Shown here piece by piece: positions 34,757 to 43,194 of a stretch of DNA of 51,850 bases. The notes under the pieces were generated by a model that worked only from the letters and a program-made list of their open reading frames with translations, did not search any database and had not been told where the DNA came from. The stretch is taken from NCBI GenBank assembly GCA_018660305.1, contig JABJKO010000008.1, positions 1 to 51,850 on the forward strand. The letters run 5' to 3'. Position numbers and translations under genes: made by a program. Source of the stretch: Rhodospirillaceae bacterium. GTDB taxonomy: Bacteria; Pseudomonadota; Alphaproteobacteria; MPNO01; UBA2964. The first letter of the stretch is position 1; each line of letters starts with the position of its first letter.

Positions 34757-35806
34757 TTACTTCTTTTTCTTCTTGCGTGGTTTCAGCTTGTCGATCTTGA
34801 CCATCTTTTTGAATTTTTCGATGGTTGCCCTTGGCGTTTTCATGGCCTTTGCAACAATTGCGTCAAGCTCCTCGCCCCTGATGGGTGCGACGACCATGTT
34901 GCGTTTCTTTGCGTCGGCCAGGAACTCAGAACTGGCGACCGTCTTGTTGAAAGCGGCACGCAACGCCATCACCCGTGCCTTGGGGACGGCTGGCGAAACG
35001 AAAAACCCGTTTCCGACACTCGAGCCGGTCTGCAGGAAATTGCCGATGGTGCGTTGTTCATCGGTCTTCATCAGATCCATCATATAGGGGACGTTTGCCA
35101 GGTCCGACTGCTTCGGACCCATATAGGCGAGGATGTGGATGGTCTTGTCCCGGAGCCAATGGGGCTTGGTGGTCTTGAAACTGTTGTAGAAGCTGCTGCG
35201 GCCGCTGACTTCACTGGTTTCCATGGCCGCGTTCTGCCGGTCGGCCCCGCGGTATCCGGGAATGACCTTGAATTTCGTGCCCACGGTTGCGTTCAGCCAG
35301 GCTGGGAAAAGATAACCGCTCGACAGCTTGCTTGACGTTGCCATCGTGGTTTCCGCTTTTTTGATCTCCTCAAGCGATTTGACCGGCGAGGACTTCCAGA
35401 CAACCAGGACAGAGGCCATGGGTGTGACCGAGCCGATCCATTGCAGCTTGGCGGAATCGTATCCGACTTTCTTGCGCAGAAGGGGCGACAGGATGGAAGG
35501 GGGAAGGACGGCGCCGATGGTCGTGCCGTTCTGGGCGGCGGCATTGACGATATATTTGATGGACCGTGCGCCACCTGCGCCGGGCATCGCCTTAACCACC
35601 CAACTCGGTTTGCCGGGAATATTTTTTGCCATATGGCGGCCCAGCACGCGCGCGACAAAGGAGAATCCACCGCCCGCGCCGCCGCCAGAGATGGCAGTGA
35701 CGGTCCGGTCCTTATAAAAATCTGATATGGCATCAGCCTGCGCCGGGACAGTCATGCTCACTGCTGCCGCAACCGGTAGAGCCACTAAAATAAAACGATT
35801 TAACAT
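34757..35806 (-). CDS. TTT transporter substrate-binding protein (TctC-like)
   Basis: A 349-residue periplasmic binding protein of the Bug/TctC family. The signal peptide runs to about residue 25 (hydrophobic core, cleavage after AQA). Family motifs are GGGAGGGFSFVARVLGRHMAKNIPGKPSWVVKAMPGAGG and YRGADRQNAA. The ATG at 35806 follows AGGGAGAA. It ends in a highly basic tail, KLKPRKKKKK. It works with a TctA/B permease, the nearest of which is encoded on the other strand at 37124. First gene of a minus-strand operon with UbiD 3. Confidence 0.87.
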   Translation of the reverse strand: MLNRFILVALPVAAAVSMTVPAQADAISDFYKDRTVTAISGGGAGGGFSFVARVLGRHMAKNIPGKPSWVVKAMPGAGGARSIKYIVNAAAQNGTTIGAVLPPSILSPLLRKKVGYDSAKLQWIGSVTPMASVLVVWKSSPVKSLEEIKKAETTMATSSKLSSGYLFPAWLNATVGTKFKVIPGYRGADRQNAAMETSEVSGRSSFYNSFKTTKPHWLRDKTIHILAYMGPKQSDLANVPYMMDLMKTDEQRTIGNFLQTGSSVGNGFFVSPAVPKARVMALRAAFNKTVASSEFLADAKKRNMVVAPIRGEELDAIVAKAMKTPRATIEKFKKMVKIDKLKPRKKKKK

Positions 35807-35848
35807 CTTGAATTCTCCCTCAATCACAACGTCTCAATGACGTTAATT

Positions 35849-35874
35849 GTTATTTTGGCGAGTTGAAGAATAAC
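35849..35874. promoter_or_regulatory. Inverted repeat between the two TctC-like genes
   Basis: GTTATT (35849-35854) and AATAAC (35869-35874) are a perfect 6-base inverted repeat with 14 bases between, the same geometry as at 13605-13630 but with other bases. It lies 43-68 bases before the minus-strand binding-protein start and 118-143 bases before the plus-strand one. It may be an operator for both. Confidence 0.3.
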
Positions 35875-35991
35875 ACCATGCGGTCAATTACCAAAGATTG
35901 CAAAGAAGGTGGAGGCCCTTGTTCAATCGGCGTATGCTCTTTGTCGAATAAAAAAATAGACAAAAACCAACATACAATCAGGGAGAGTTCC

Positions 35992-37053
35992 ATGCGATAC
36001 AGCAAGTTCAGCACGATAGCCGTTCTGTCAGTCATGGCGGCAGCTTTATCAGTCAATATTGGCCCGTCGGCCGCGCAAAATTACGAGGGCAAAACTGTCC
36101 AGATGGTGATTGCCTCCAACGCGGGCGGTGGCACAGATCGAATTGGCCGCTTGTTTGGCCTCTATCTCGAAAAATACCTGCCCGGCAGGCCCAATATGGT
36201 CTATCGCAATTTCGCCGCCGGTGGCGGCAAGGTCAGGGCAGCCAATTTTCTCGCCCTGCAGGCCAAGGCCGATGGGTTCACCCTGATGCAGACCGATTCT
36301 TCGGTGGTGCTGCCGAGCAATGTGCGGCGCAAGGTCGCTAAATATGATCCCCGCAAATTCATTCCCATCGGCGGGTTCAATGCCGGCGGCAGTGTCATCT
36401 TTGCCCGTAAGGGCACCACGGAACGTCTCACCAAATCCGGCAAACCGGTCATCGTCGGCGCCATCAGCGGGTCGCGCAGCTGGCAGGCCATGACGGTCTG
36501 GGGCAAGGAATATCTCGGCTGGAACCTGCGCTGGATCCCCGGCTACAAGGGCACGCGGTCCTTGATGAAGGCGCTGCGCCAGGGTGAAATCGACATGATG
36601 GCAACGGCGTCGTCCAAGCGTATTAATCGCCTGCTGAAAGATGGAGTCATCGAGCTGATTGCACAGGAAGGCGTGGGCGGCGGCCAGCAATTCAAGGCGC
36701 GCGCCTCCTATCCCGGCGTCCCGGTTTTCCCGGCATTGCTCAAGAAGAAGAACCTGCCGCAACTGGCCTGGGACGGCTATAATTCGTGGATTGGCCCGTC
36801 ACAGGTCGATAAATGGCTGACCCTGCCGCCGAAGACGCCCAAGGCGCATGTGGATGCCTATCGGGCGGCCTTCAAAAATGTCACCAGCGACAAGAAATTC
36901 ATCAAGCTTCTCAAAAAACAGTTCAGCAAGGACACGGTCATCATGAGCGGTGAAGAGATCGCCGCGGTGATCGACCGGGTGCAGGGCGTCAGCGACAAGG
37001 CCATCGCGTTCTCCCGGACCCTGCGTAAGAAGTTCGATATTTCGAGCCGGTAA
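35992..37053 (+). CDS. TTT transporter substrate-binding protein (TctC-like), second
   Basis: A 353-residue binding protein. The start MRYSKFSTIA follows GGGAGAG by six bases. The signal peptide ends at SAAQNYEG. The domain has GGGTDRIGRLFGLYLEKYLPGRPNMVYRNFAAGGG, the usual TctC beginning, and later RWIPGYKGTRSLMKALRQGEID. It is divergent from the first TctC-like gene and 70 bases from the permease gene, from which it is separated by a terminator. The two binding proteins may feed one permease with different acids. Confidence 0.9.
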   Translation: MRYSKFSTIAVLSVMAAALSVNIGPSAAQNYEGKTVQMVIASNAGGGTDRIGRLFGLYLEKYLPGRPNMVYRNFAAGGGKVRAANFLALQAKADGFTLMQTDSSVVLPSNVRRKVAKYDPRKFIPIGGFNAGGSVIFARKGTTERLTKSGKPVIVGAISGSRSWQAMTVWGKEYLGWNLRWIPGYKGTRSLMKALRQGEIDMMATASSKRINRLLKDGVIELIAQEGVGGGQQFKARASYPGVPVFPALLKKKNLPQLAWDGYNSWIGPSQVDKWLTLPPKTPKAHVDAYRAAFKNVTSDKKFIKLLKKQFSKDTVIMSGEEIAAVIDRVQGVSDKAIAFSRTLRKKFDISSR

Positions 37054-37074
37054 AAACGCATTGCTGAGAGCATC

Positions 37075-37110
37075 GACGGTCGGCCTTAAAACGGGCCGGC
37101 CGTCTTTCTT
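37075..37110 (+). terminator. Rho-independent terminator between binding-protein and permease genes
   Basis: GACGGTCGGCC (37075-37085) pairs with GGCCGGCCGTC (37094-37104), one G-T wobble, loop of eight bases, followed by TTTCTT. It lies 21 bases after the binding-protein stop and 14 bases before the permease ATG, so it probably reduces permease expression relative to the binding protein, an arrangement often seen in such operons. Confidence 0.75.
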
Positions 37111-37123
37111 ATCGAGGGTTTAG

Positions 37124-39100
37124 ATGACAGAGGCTGCACTTCAGGGCCTTTCGGCAATCATACAGCCGTGGCCGCTCTTTCTCATGCTGACCGGTATTTT
37201 GTGCAGCAGCGTTTTCGCCGCCCTGCCGGGCGTTGGGGTGTTGTTGCTGCTCACCATCGCTTTGCCGTTCGCGATTACCCTCGATCCCATTCCCTGTATC
37301 GCGCTTCTGCTCGGTATGGGCGCCATTTCAAACACCGCCAATACTTTTCCGTCTGTCCTGATCGCGGTGCCCGGCAGCGCCGGATCGCAGGCGACCATTG
37401 TCGATGGTTATCCCATGGCGCAGAAGGGCGAGGCCAAACGCGCCTTTGGCGCCGCCTTTATGGCGTCGGCGATGGGTGGGTTGTTCGGCGCCGCCGTGCT
37501 TTTTCTGTCGTTGCCAATCCTGACACCGTTGGTCCTGAGCTTCGGATCGCCGGAATTTCTGGTCCTGGTGATCTGGGGCCTCAGTGCGGTGGGGGTGTTA
37601 AGCGGTAAGGCGCCGGTCAAGGGGCTGATCGCCGCTATCATGGGTGTCCTGATTGCCACCGTTGGCGTTGACGACAAAACGGCCATCGAACGGTTTGATT
37701 TCGGCGGCACCTATTTGTGGGACGGAGTCAGCATCGTCCTTGTCGGGCTCGGTCTTTTTGCGGTGCCCGAGATGATTTCGCTTGCCGTGCGGCGTAGCGC
37801 CGTGGCGGATAGTGAGGCGCTTGGCGGCGGCGTGCTCGACGGCATAAAGGACGCCTTCCGGCACTGGTGGCTGGTGATCCGCTGCAGTGTCATCGGCGTG
37901 TGGGTTGGTGTGTTACCCGGTCTGGGCAGTACGGTCGCCGACTGGTTTGCCTATGCCCATGCCGTCCAGACGGAAAAGAATCCTGAAAATTTCGGCAAGG
38001 GCGACGTCCGCGGCGTGATCGCGCCGGAAGCGTCGAACAACGCCAAGGAAGGCGGGGCGCTGATCCCCACCATCGCCTTCGGCATTCCCGGCAGCACGTC
38101 GCTGGCCATCATGCTTGCCGCCTTTCTTGCCGTCGGTATCGCGCCGGGCGGCGACATGCTCACCACCGACCTCAACTACACCTTTGCGATGATCTGGGTG
38201 CTGGTGATCTCCAACCTGATCGCAACATCGCTGGCGATTGGCGCATCGCCGGTATTCGCCAAAGTTAGTCTGTTGCCGTTTTACATGATTGTGCCGGTGA
38301 CGCTGGTGCTGTGTGTGGCGTCCTCGTTCGCGGCGCATTATGTGTTGGCCGATATCGTGACGTTCCTGGTGTTCTCCACGGTCGGCTATTTTATGCGGCT
38401 GTACGGCTGGCCACGGCCGCCACTTCTGGTGGCTGTCGTGCTGGGCAGCCAGCTCGAGCGATATCTGTGGCTGTCCCAGGCCCGCTATGGGTGGGAGTTT
38501 CTGATCCACCCGGGTGTGTTGCTGATTATTCTTCTCATCGTCGTGACACTGGTTTTCCCGGTGATCCGGAACCGCCGCAGGAAGAAATCGTCGGCGGCGT
38601 CCGGCACCCAGGATGCCGTCGACACACCGGCATCGCGCCTCTGGGGATCGCTGTTTACCGCCTTCATGGTGGGCGTGCTCTTGCTGGCGCTGACGATCGC
38701 GGAGGGCTGGTCGTCGCTGCGCAGCGCCATGATCATCTACTGGCTGGCGGGCATCGGCATACCGCTGGCGCTGCTCGATATTTTCTTCGATCTCCGGTCC
38801 GGCCTGCGTGGGGCGGGACCATCTGTCCGCATGACATTGATGGCGCCCCTGCGGAGCGAGGCGGCGTCACGGACGCGAATCATCGCCTACTGGCTGTTTG
38901 GTCTGGCGGCCGGAGTGGTTCTTATCGGATTTCACGCCGGAATTGCCGTGTTCACCGTCGCCTATGTGCGCAATTACGGCGGCGGCTGGCGGGCGGCCAT
39001 CGGCCTGACGCTGTTTGCCGAAGCCTTCCTCATCACGGCATTCGACTATCTGATCACCGTGCTGTGGCCGACACCGCTTTTGCTGCAGCCGTTTATCTGA
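37124..39100 (+). CDS. TTT transporter permease, TctA-TctB fusion
   Basis: A 658-residue membrane protein. Residues 1 to about 495 are TctA: PGVGVLLLLTIALPFAITLDP near the start, the conserved PGLGSTVADWFAY and APEASNNAKEGGALIPTIAFGIPGS. A charged linker NRRRKKSSAASGTQ follows. The last 150 residues have about four membrane segments of the TctB type. In the classic system TctA and TctB are separate; fusions occur. A 14-base imperfect tandem duplication (39087-39114) covers the stop codon. It is the only TTT permease in the window and should serve both binding proteins. Confidence 0.9.
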   Translation: MTEAALQGLSAIIQPWPLFLMLTGILCSSVFAALPGVGVLLLLTIALPFAITLDPIPCIALLLGMGAISNTANTFPSVLIAVPGSAGSQATIVDGYPMAQKGEAKRAFGAAFMASAMGGLFGAAVLFLSLPILTPLVLSFGSPEFLVLVIWGLSAVGVLSGKAPVKGLIAAIMGVLIATVGVDDKTAIERFDFGGTYLWDGVSIVLVGLGLFAVPEMISLAVRRSAVADSEALGGGVLDGIKDAFRHWWLVIRCSVIGVWVGVLPGLGSTVADWFAYAHAVQTEKNPENFGKGDVRGVIAPEASNNAKEGGALIPTIAFGIPGSTSLAIMLAAFLAVGIAPGGDMLTTDLNYTFAMIWVLVISNLIATSLAIGASPVFAKVSLLPFYMIVPVTLVLCVASSFAAHYVLADIVTFLVFSTVGYFMRLYGWPRPPLLVAVVLGSQLERYLWLSQARYGWEFLIHPGVLLIILLIVVTLVFPVIRNRRRKKSSAASGTQDAVDTPASRLWGSLFTAFMVGVLLLALTIAEGWSSLRSAMIIYWLAGIGIPLALLDIFFDLRSGLRGAGPSVRMTLMAPLRSEAASRTRIIAYWLFGLAAGVVLIGFHAGIAVFTVAYVRNYGGGWRAAIGLTLFAEAFLITAFDYLITVLWPTPLLLQPFI

Positions 39101-39128
39101 AGCCGTTTGTCTGAAGTCCGGGCCCGAC

Positions 39129-39932
39129 TTATTCGCTGACCGCGAGCATGGTGTTGTCGTAATCGGACAAATGAAACTGTGCGTAGGGCGTCGATTTCTC
39201 GAACAGGGAAAGCCGCGCCTTGCCTTCCGCCCCGATACCCACTTCCGGCGGGCGAAGATTCTGGTTGCGCTCGATCATCGCCTGCAGGTCCTTTTTCAGG
39301 GCGTCGATGCTTTCCACCTTGAACGCGAAGTGATCGGGGCCCGCCCGTGAAATGCCGGTATCGGCATAATTCATGATACTCCAGGGCATCAGAACGACCG
39401 TCATGCGGCCGTCGGTGACATAGTAATTTTCGTCGCCTTCCTTGCGGTTGGTCGGCTGTAATTCAAGCACGTCGCAATAGAATTCAGCGCAGGCCTCGGG
39501 GTTCAGGGTGCGGACCGCGAAATGACTGATATGGCGGTCCTGCTGCCATTCCCCGTCCTCGTAGACGTCCTTGCGGTTTGCCATGTCGCGTTGCGACAGA
39601 TCGAAGATGTTGCCGTCCGGGTCATGGGTGGTTATGCCGGCGAAGGGACGGTTTCCCGGCCGCTTAAGCCAATTCACTGTGGGATATTTCTTTTCCATGC
39701 GTTCGAACACGGTTTCAACGTCTTCCACCTGAACACCGAAATGATCGAGCCCGCCGGCACGGCCGGGGCGCCGGGGATTAATGTTGAGTCCCACATAGCC
39801 ATCGCCCACCGTCACCGCGCTTTGCGGCCGGGGATTGGCCGACGTCTTCATACCGAACAGGACTTCATAGAATTTGCCGAGCATCGCGTATTCGGTGGAT
39901 ACCATGGCGACGTGGTTGATCTTCGCGAACAT
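39129..39932 (-). CDS. Two-domain VOC protein, paralogue 1
   Basis: A 267-residue protein with two VOC domains. It opens MFAKINHVAMVSTEYAMLGKFYEVLFGM; the second, HISHFAVRTLNPEACAEFYCDVLEL, begins near residue 132. Metal-ligand candidates include His7 (INHVAM), His84 (GLDHFG), His135 (HISHFAV) and the Glu near the end. It is co-linear with the two plus-strand genes at 41504 and 42341 (shared HDPDGNIFDLS-type and GPDHFAFKVESID-type segments). Two-domain extradiol dioxygenases of this fold cleave catechols. It is convergent with the TctA-B gene and divergent from the aldolase. Confidence 0.85.
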   Translation of the reverse strand: MFAKINHVAMVSTEYAMLGKFYEVLFGMKTSANPRPQSAVTVGDGYVGLNINPRRPGRAGGLDHFGVQVEDVETVFERMEKKYPTVNWLKRPGNRPFAGITTHDPDGNIFDLSQRDMANRKDVYEDGEWQQDRHISHFAVRTLNPEACAEFYCDVLELQPTNRKEGDENYYVTDGRMTVVLMPWSIMNYADTGISRAGPDHFAFKVESIDALKKDLQAMIERNQNLRPPEVGIGAEGKARLSLFEKSTPYAQFHLSDYDNTMLAVSE

Positions 39933-40067
39933 GGAGCTTCCTTTCTGTTTCCGTCTTGCGATCGAATTTTATCGCAGATTATTTTTGGTATTGTTGGATC
40001 GGATTATCTCATTTCGGGTCATTGTTGCCAATGCTCCCGTCCTGCTTGTTCCTGCAAGGTCAAACCG

Positions 40068-40082
40068 GTACCGTGCCGGTAC
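40068..40082. promoter_or_regulatory. 15-base palindrome before the class II aldolase
   Basis: GTACCG-TGC-CGGTAC is a perfect inverted repeat with a 3-base centre, ending 44 bases before the aldolase ATG and about 136 bases from the divergent VOC gene. Such a site is typical of a dimeric repressor. The intergenic stretch (39933-40126) holds no gene. Confidence 0.4.
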
Positions 40083-40126
40083 GCGGTTCAATGGAGCCGA
40101 TTTCTCAGACAGGAGTGGAGGACATC

Positions 40127-40927
40127 ATGGCGACAAAAATGAGCGAATCCAAAGCGGACCTGATCGAAGTGTCTTCGGTGCGCGATCGCGTGTCGCCCGA
40201 GGAATGGCAGACACGGGTCGATCTGGCGGCCTGCTACCGGCTGGTGTTTAACTATGGCTGGCACCATCTCATCCTCAATCATATCTCCGCGCGGGTGCCG
40301 GGGGAGAATGACCAGTTTCTGCTCAATCCCTATGGGCTCATGTATAACGAGGTCACCGCCTCCAATCTGGTGAAGGTGGATCTCGACGGCACGATCCTCG
40401 ATGACTCGCCCTACACCATCAATGAGGCCGGCTATACCATTCACAGCGCTGTGCATGGCGCCCGGCATGATGTGGTCTGTGTCCTGCATACCCACACCGA
40501 GGCCGGTATGGGAATCTCCGCGCTGAATTGCGGGCTGTTACCGCTAAATCAGGGGGCGCTGCGGTTTTACAACCGGATCGGCTATCACGATTATGAGGGG
40601 ATCGCCCTCGATCTCGATGAACGCGCACGGATCGTGGCGAGTCTTGGGTCCCACAAATCATTGATCCTTCGCAACCACGGTCTTCTTACCGCCGGGGCAT
40701 CCGTCGCCGAAGCGTTCGTGCTGATGTATCATTTGGAAAAGGCATGTGCCGCGCAGCTGGCGATCAACGCTTTCAGCGCGGATTCGAACGCCTATACCAT
40801 CCCCTCGCCGGAAGTGTGCGAACACGCCGCGCAGCAGGCAAACCGGGACGGCCGCGATCACGGTGCGCCGAGCTGGCCTGCCCTTGTCCGGATGATGGAC
40901 AAAGAGGACCCTTCCTTCCGCGACTAA
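40127..40927 (+). CDS. Class II aldolase/adducin family protein
   Basis: A 266-residue aldolase-fold protein. Zinc ligands are His121 and His123 (VLHTHTEAG) and His184 (LRNHGLL); Glu75 (YNEVTASNL) is where fuculose aldolase has its catalytic Glu. The start MATKMSESKA is preceded by GGAG; an upstream frame extension is not used. Family reactions include fuculose-phosphate aldolase, a decarboxylase for 4-hydroxy-2-oxo acids, and dehydratases. In this region a pyruvate-releasing or decarboxylating step after ring opening would fit. Convergent with the cold-shock gene. Confidence 0.88.
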   Translation: MATKMSESKADLIEVSSVRDRVSPEEWQTRVDLAACYRLVFNYGWHHLILNHISARVPGENDQFLLNPYGLMYNEVTASNLVKVDLDGTILDDSPYTINEAGYTIHSAVHGARHDVVCVLHTHTEAGMGISALNCGLLPLNQGALRFYNRIGYHDYEGIALDLDERARIVASLGSHKSLILRNHGLLTAGASVAEAFVLMYHLEKACAAQLAINAFSADSNAYTIPSPEVCEHAAQQANRDGRDHGAPSWPALVRMMDKEDPSFRD

Positions 40928-40996
40928 GTCGCGTAGGCTGAGCGGGATGTACCGGTGACCGCTGTCAACCCGAGTTGACGACGGATCAGACCGTAC

Positions 40997-41206
40997 TTAA
41001 TCGAGAACGGAGAGATCTTCGGCAGAGGATCTGCCGTTCTGCCCCTCTTGCAGCTCATAGGAGACCTTCTGGCCTTCATTGAGACTGCTAAGCCCGGCTC
41101 GCTCCACTGCGGAAATATGGACGAATGCATCTTTTCCGCCATCTTCTGGTTCAATAAACCCAAATCCCTTTGTGGGGTTGAACCACTTCACTGTTCCAGT
41201 AGGCAT
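40997..41206 (-). CDS. Cold-shock domain protein (CspA family)
   Basis: A 69-residue nucleic-acid-binding protein. RNP1 is KGFGFI (residues 13-18), RNP2 AFVHIS (27-32); it starts [10 protein letters not shown]. It melts RNA secondary structure and acts as an RNA chaperone. The ATG at 41206 follows a short A/T-rich leader; a longer in-frame start is not credible. It has its own long leader and promoter and is unrelated in function to the neighbouring catabolic genes. Confidence 0.95.
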   Translation of the reverse strand: MPTGTVKWFNPTKGFGFIEPEDGGKDAFVHISAVERAGLSSLNEGQKVSYELQEGQNGRSSAEDLSVLD

Positions 41207-41285
41207 GTTTGTATCCTCAGACCGATATCTACGTTGCGCGGCATACAGCAGCACATTTGTTTCAACGCCACAACGCTAGGAGATA

Positions 41286-41353
41286 CCCTAACTAACCGGA
41301 ATGCCGATTGTTCAGGCAACCAAACGACTGCAAAACGTCAGCGCTAGTTAGGG
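41286..41353 (-). other. Stem in the leader of the cold-shock gene
   Basis: On the minus-strand RNA, CCCUAACUAGC (41353-41343) pairs with GUUAGUUAGGG (41296-41286): an 11-base stem with one G-U pair and a 46-base loop (41342-41297). It is between the promoter candidate and the csp start. Cold-shock genes commonly have long leaders with temperature-sensitive folding, so a regulatory role is plausible. This is inferred from base pairing only. Confidence 0.5.
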
Positions 41354-41394
41354 CTGGCTCGGTCTTGGAGTCAAGAGCGACCGTAAGAATTGAT

Positions 41395-41422
41395 AATCTA
41401 AATAACAAAAACGCATATTCAA
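41395..41422 (-). promoter_or_regulatory. Candidate promoter of the cold-shock gene
   Basis: On the minus strand TTGAAT (41422-41417) and TAGATT (41400-41395) are separated by 16 bases. Transcription would begin near 41388 and give a leader of about 180 nucleotides, the typical size for CspA-type mRNA. TTGACT nearer the gene has no good -10. The rest of 41207-41503 shows no gene. Confidence 0.45.
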
Positions 41423-41503
41423 CACTGAGACCCTCTTCACCCTGTCCGCGCCTCTGCGTAACGTCTAATATCGTCTCCTAAACAGCACGCCGGAGGTCTA
41501 TGG

Positions 41504-42301
41504 ATGTTTGCCCGACTCAATCATATCGCCATTACCAGCGATCAATACGCGATAAACGCCAAATTCTACGAAGCCCTCTTTGGTCTCAGGACGGCGAAGA
41601 AACCGCGTCCCGCGCGGGCCGTCGTGGTGAGCGATGGGCATGTGGGCATGAACATCATACCGCGTCGGGAGGGCCGGACCGCCGGTCTCGATCACTTTGG
41701 GATGGAGGTCGAGGACATCGAAGAGGCCCGCTCCCGCGTTGAAAAATTCGATCCCTCCATCAAGCTGCTCAAGCGGCCCCCGGTCCGCCCGTTCGCCGCC
41801 TATAGCGCCCATGATCCGGATACCAATATCTTCGATCTGTCCGAGCGGAAAATGCAGAAGGATATCTATGCCGAAGAGCAGGAAGAAACCGTCCGGCATT
41901 TCAGTCATTTCGCGTTGCGCACACGGCACGCCGAACGCTGCGCCGAGTTCTATAACGAGGTGTTCGAACTGGCGTTACTGAACAAGAAGGCCGACGATCC
42001 GAACTATTACCTGTCCGATGGCCGCATGACACTGGCAATTCTGCAGTGGAACATGGATGACTATATCGGGATGGACCCGCAACGGCTGGGCCCCGATCAT
42101 ATCGGTTTTACGGTGGAAAGCATCGAGGCGGTAAAAGCCGACATTGAGGATCTGACGGGGCAGAACCCGCATATGCGCTGCCGCGCGCTGGGTTATGGCG
42201 ACGAGGGGAAGGCGCGGCTCGGCCTGTTCAAGAAATGTCCGTTGGGAAACTACCATCTGACCGATATCGAAGGCGTCTATATCGACGTCGCGGAAGCATA
42301 G
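41504..42301 (+). CDS. Two-domain VOC protein, paralogue 2
   Basis: A 265-residue relative of the proteins at 39129 and 42341. It opens MFARLNHIAITSDQYAINAKFYEALFGL; the second domain starts at HFSHFALRTRHAERCAEFY. Candidate ligands are His7, the His in GLDHFG, His of HFSHFA and Glu near the C-terminus. CGGAGGT lies before the ATG. Linker differences (KLLKRPPVRPFAAYSAHDPDTNIFDL) suggest a specific substrate. First gene of a set with VOC paralogue 3, the FAD monooxygenase and the alcohol dehydrogenase. Confidence 0.86.
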   Translation: MFARLNHIAITSDQYAINAKFYEALFGLRTAKKPRPARAVVVSDGHVGMNIIPRREGRTAGLDHFGMEVEDIEEARSRVEKFDPSIKLLKRPPVRPFAAYSAHDPDTNIFDLSERKMQKDIYAEEQEETVRHFSHFALRTRHAERCAEFYNEVFELALLNKKADDPNYYLSDGRMTLAILQWNMDDYIGMDPQRLGPDHIGFTVESIEAVKADIEDLTGQNPHMRCRALGYGDEGKARLGLFKKCPLGNYHLTDIEGVYIDVAEA

Positions 42302-42340
42302 GCCCGGTTTCTCGAAAACCGCTCGCACAGGAGGCACGGA

Positions 42341-43147
42341 ATGTTTGCTCGCATTAATCACATGGCGATGATCAGTTCTGACTATCCGCTGCTGGAACGT
42401 TATTACCGGTCGCTATTTGGGTTCGTGAATTCCAAGGAGAACGATGCAGAGGCGTCGACCGTCGTCGGCGACGGCAATGTGGGGCTCAATATTCTGCCCC
42501 GGCGCGACGGCTATGTGGGCGGCATCGACCATTTCGGCATGGTTGTCGAATCCATGACCGAGGTCGAGGAACGCATGAAAAAGGCAAGTTCAAAGGCCGG
42601 TATGGTCAAGCGTCCTTCCTATCGGCCGTTTGCCGCCTATAGCGCGCATGATCCCGATGGAAACGTGTTCGATCTCGCGGAGAAGAAGGGCGAAAACCTG
42701 AAGGATGTTTACGCCGAGCGCGACGGCGAGGACCGCGACGCCATGTTCAACCGGTTTGCCATTCGCACGGTCAACGCGGAGGAAGCCGCCGAGTTTTATG
42801 CTGACGTCTTCGAGCTTCAACTTACCAATCGCCGGGAAGGGGATCCCAACTATCATCTGACCGACGGCAAGGTCACGCTCTCGCTCATGCCGTGGAAGAT
42901 CGAGGAATTCGTCGGCACCTCCATCAAGCGGCCGGGACCGGACCATATCGGCATCAAGGTAAGGGATATCGATCATTTCAAGAGCGAGATGAAACGGATC
43001 GGCGACAAAAATTCGTTCCTCGCCTCCCGGCCCTTGGGTGGGAGCGACGAAGCCAACCGGCGGCGGGATTTCTTTGCCAAAAACGCCTTGGGGAAAGTTC
43101 AGCTTTCCGATCCCGACGGCAACTGGCTGGACGTTACAGACGAGTAG
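42341..43147 (+). CDS. Two-domain VOC protein, paralogue 3
   Basis: A 268-residue protein, opening MFARINHMAMISSDYPLLERYYRSLFGF; second domain from AMFNRFAIRTVNAEEAAEFY. In the second domain the metal-ligand His of the family is replaced by Asn-Arg (MFNRFA), whereas paralogues 1 and 2 have SHFA there. The final metal position SDPDGNWLDV has Asp where the paralogues differ. AGGAGG is six bases before the start. It follows paralogue 2 by 39 bases and precedes the monooxygenase by 47. Confidence 0.86.
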   Translation: MFARINHMAMISSDYPLLERYYRSLFGFVNSKENDAEASTVVGDGNVGLNILPRRDGYVGGIDHFGMVVESMTEVEERMKKASSKAGMVKRPSYRPFAAYSAHDPDGNVFDLAEKKGENLKDVYAERDGEDRDAMFNRFAIRTVNAEEAAEFYADVFELQLTNRREGDPNYHLTDGKVTLSLMPWKIEEFVGTSIKRPGPDHIGIKVRDIDHFKSEMKRIGDKNSFLASRPLGGSDEANRRRDFFAKNALGKVQLSDPDGNWLDVTDE

Positions 43148-43194
43148 GTCTGGCCCGCCGTACCTTTTCTTGATGACGGGTAGTCGTTTTTCTC

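Noticed and set aside
40928..40996. Hairpin GTCAAC-CCGA-GTTGAC as a terminator between aldolase and cold-shock genes
   Set aside because: Only six bases of stem and no T-run on either strand; could be chance.
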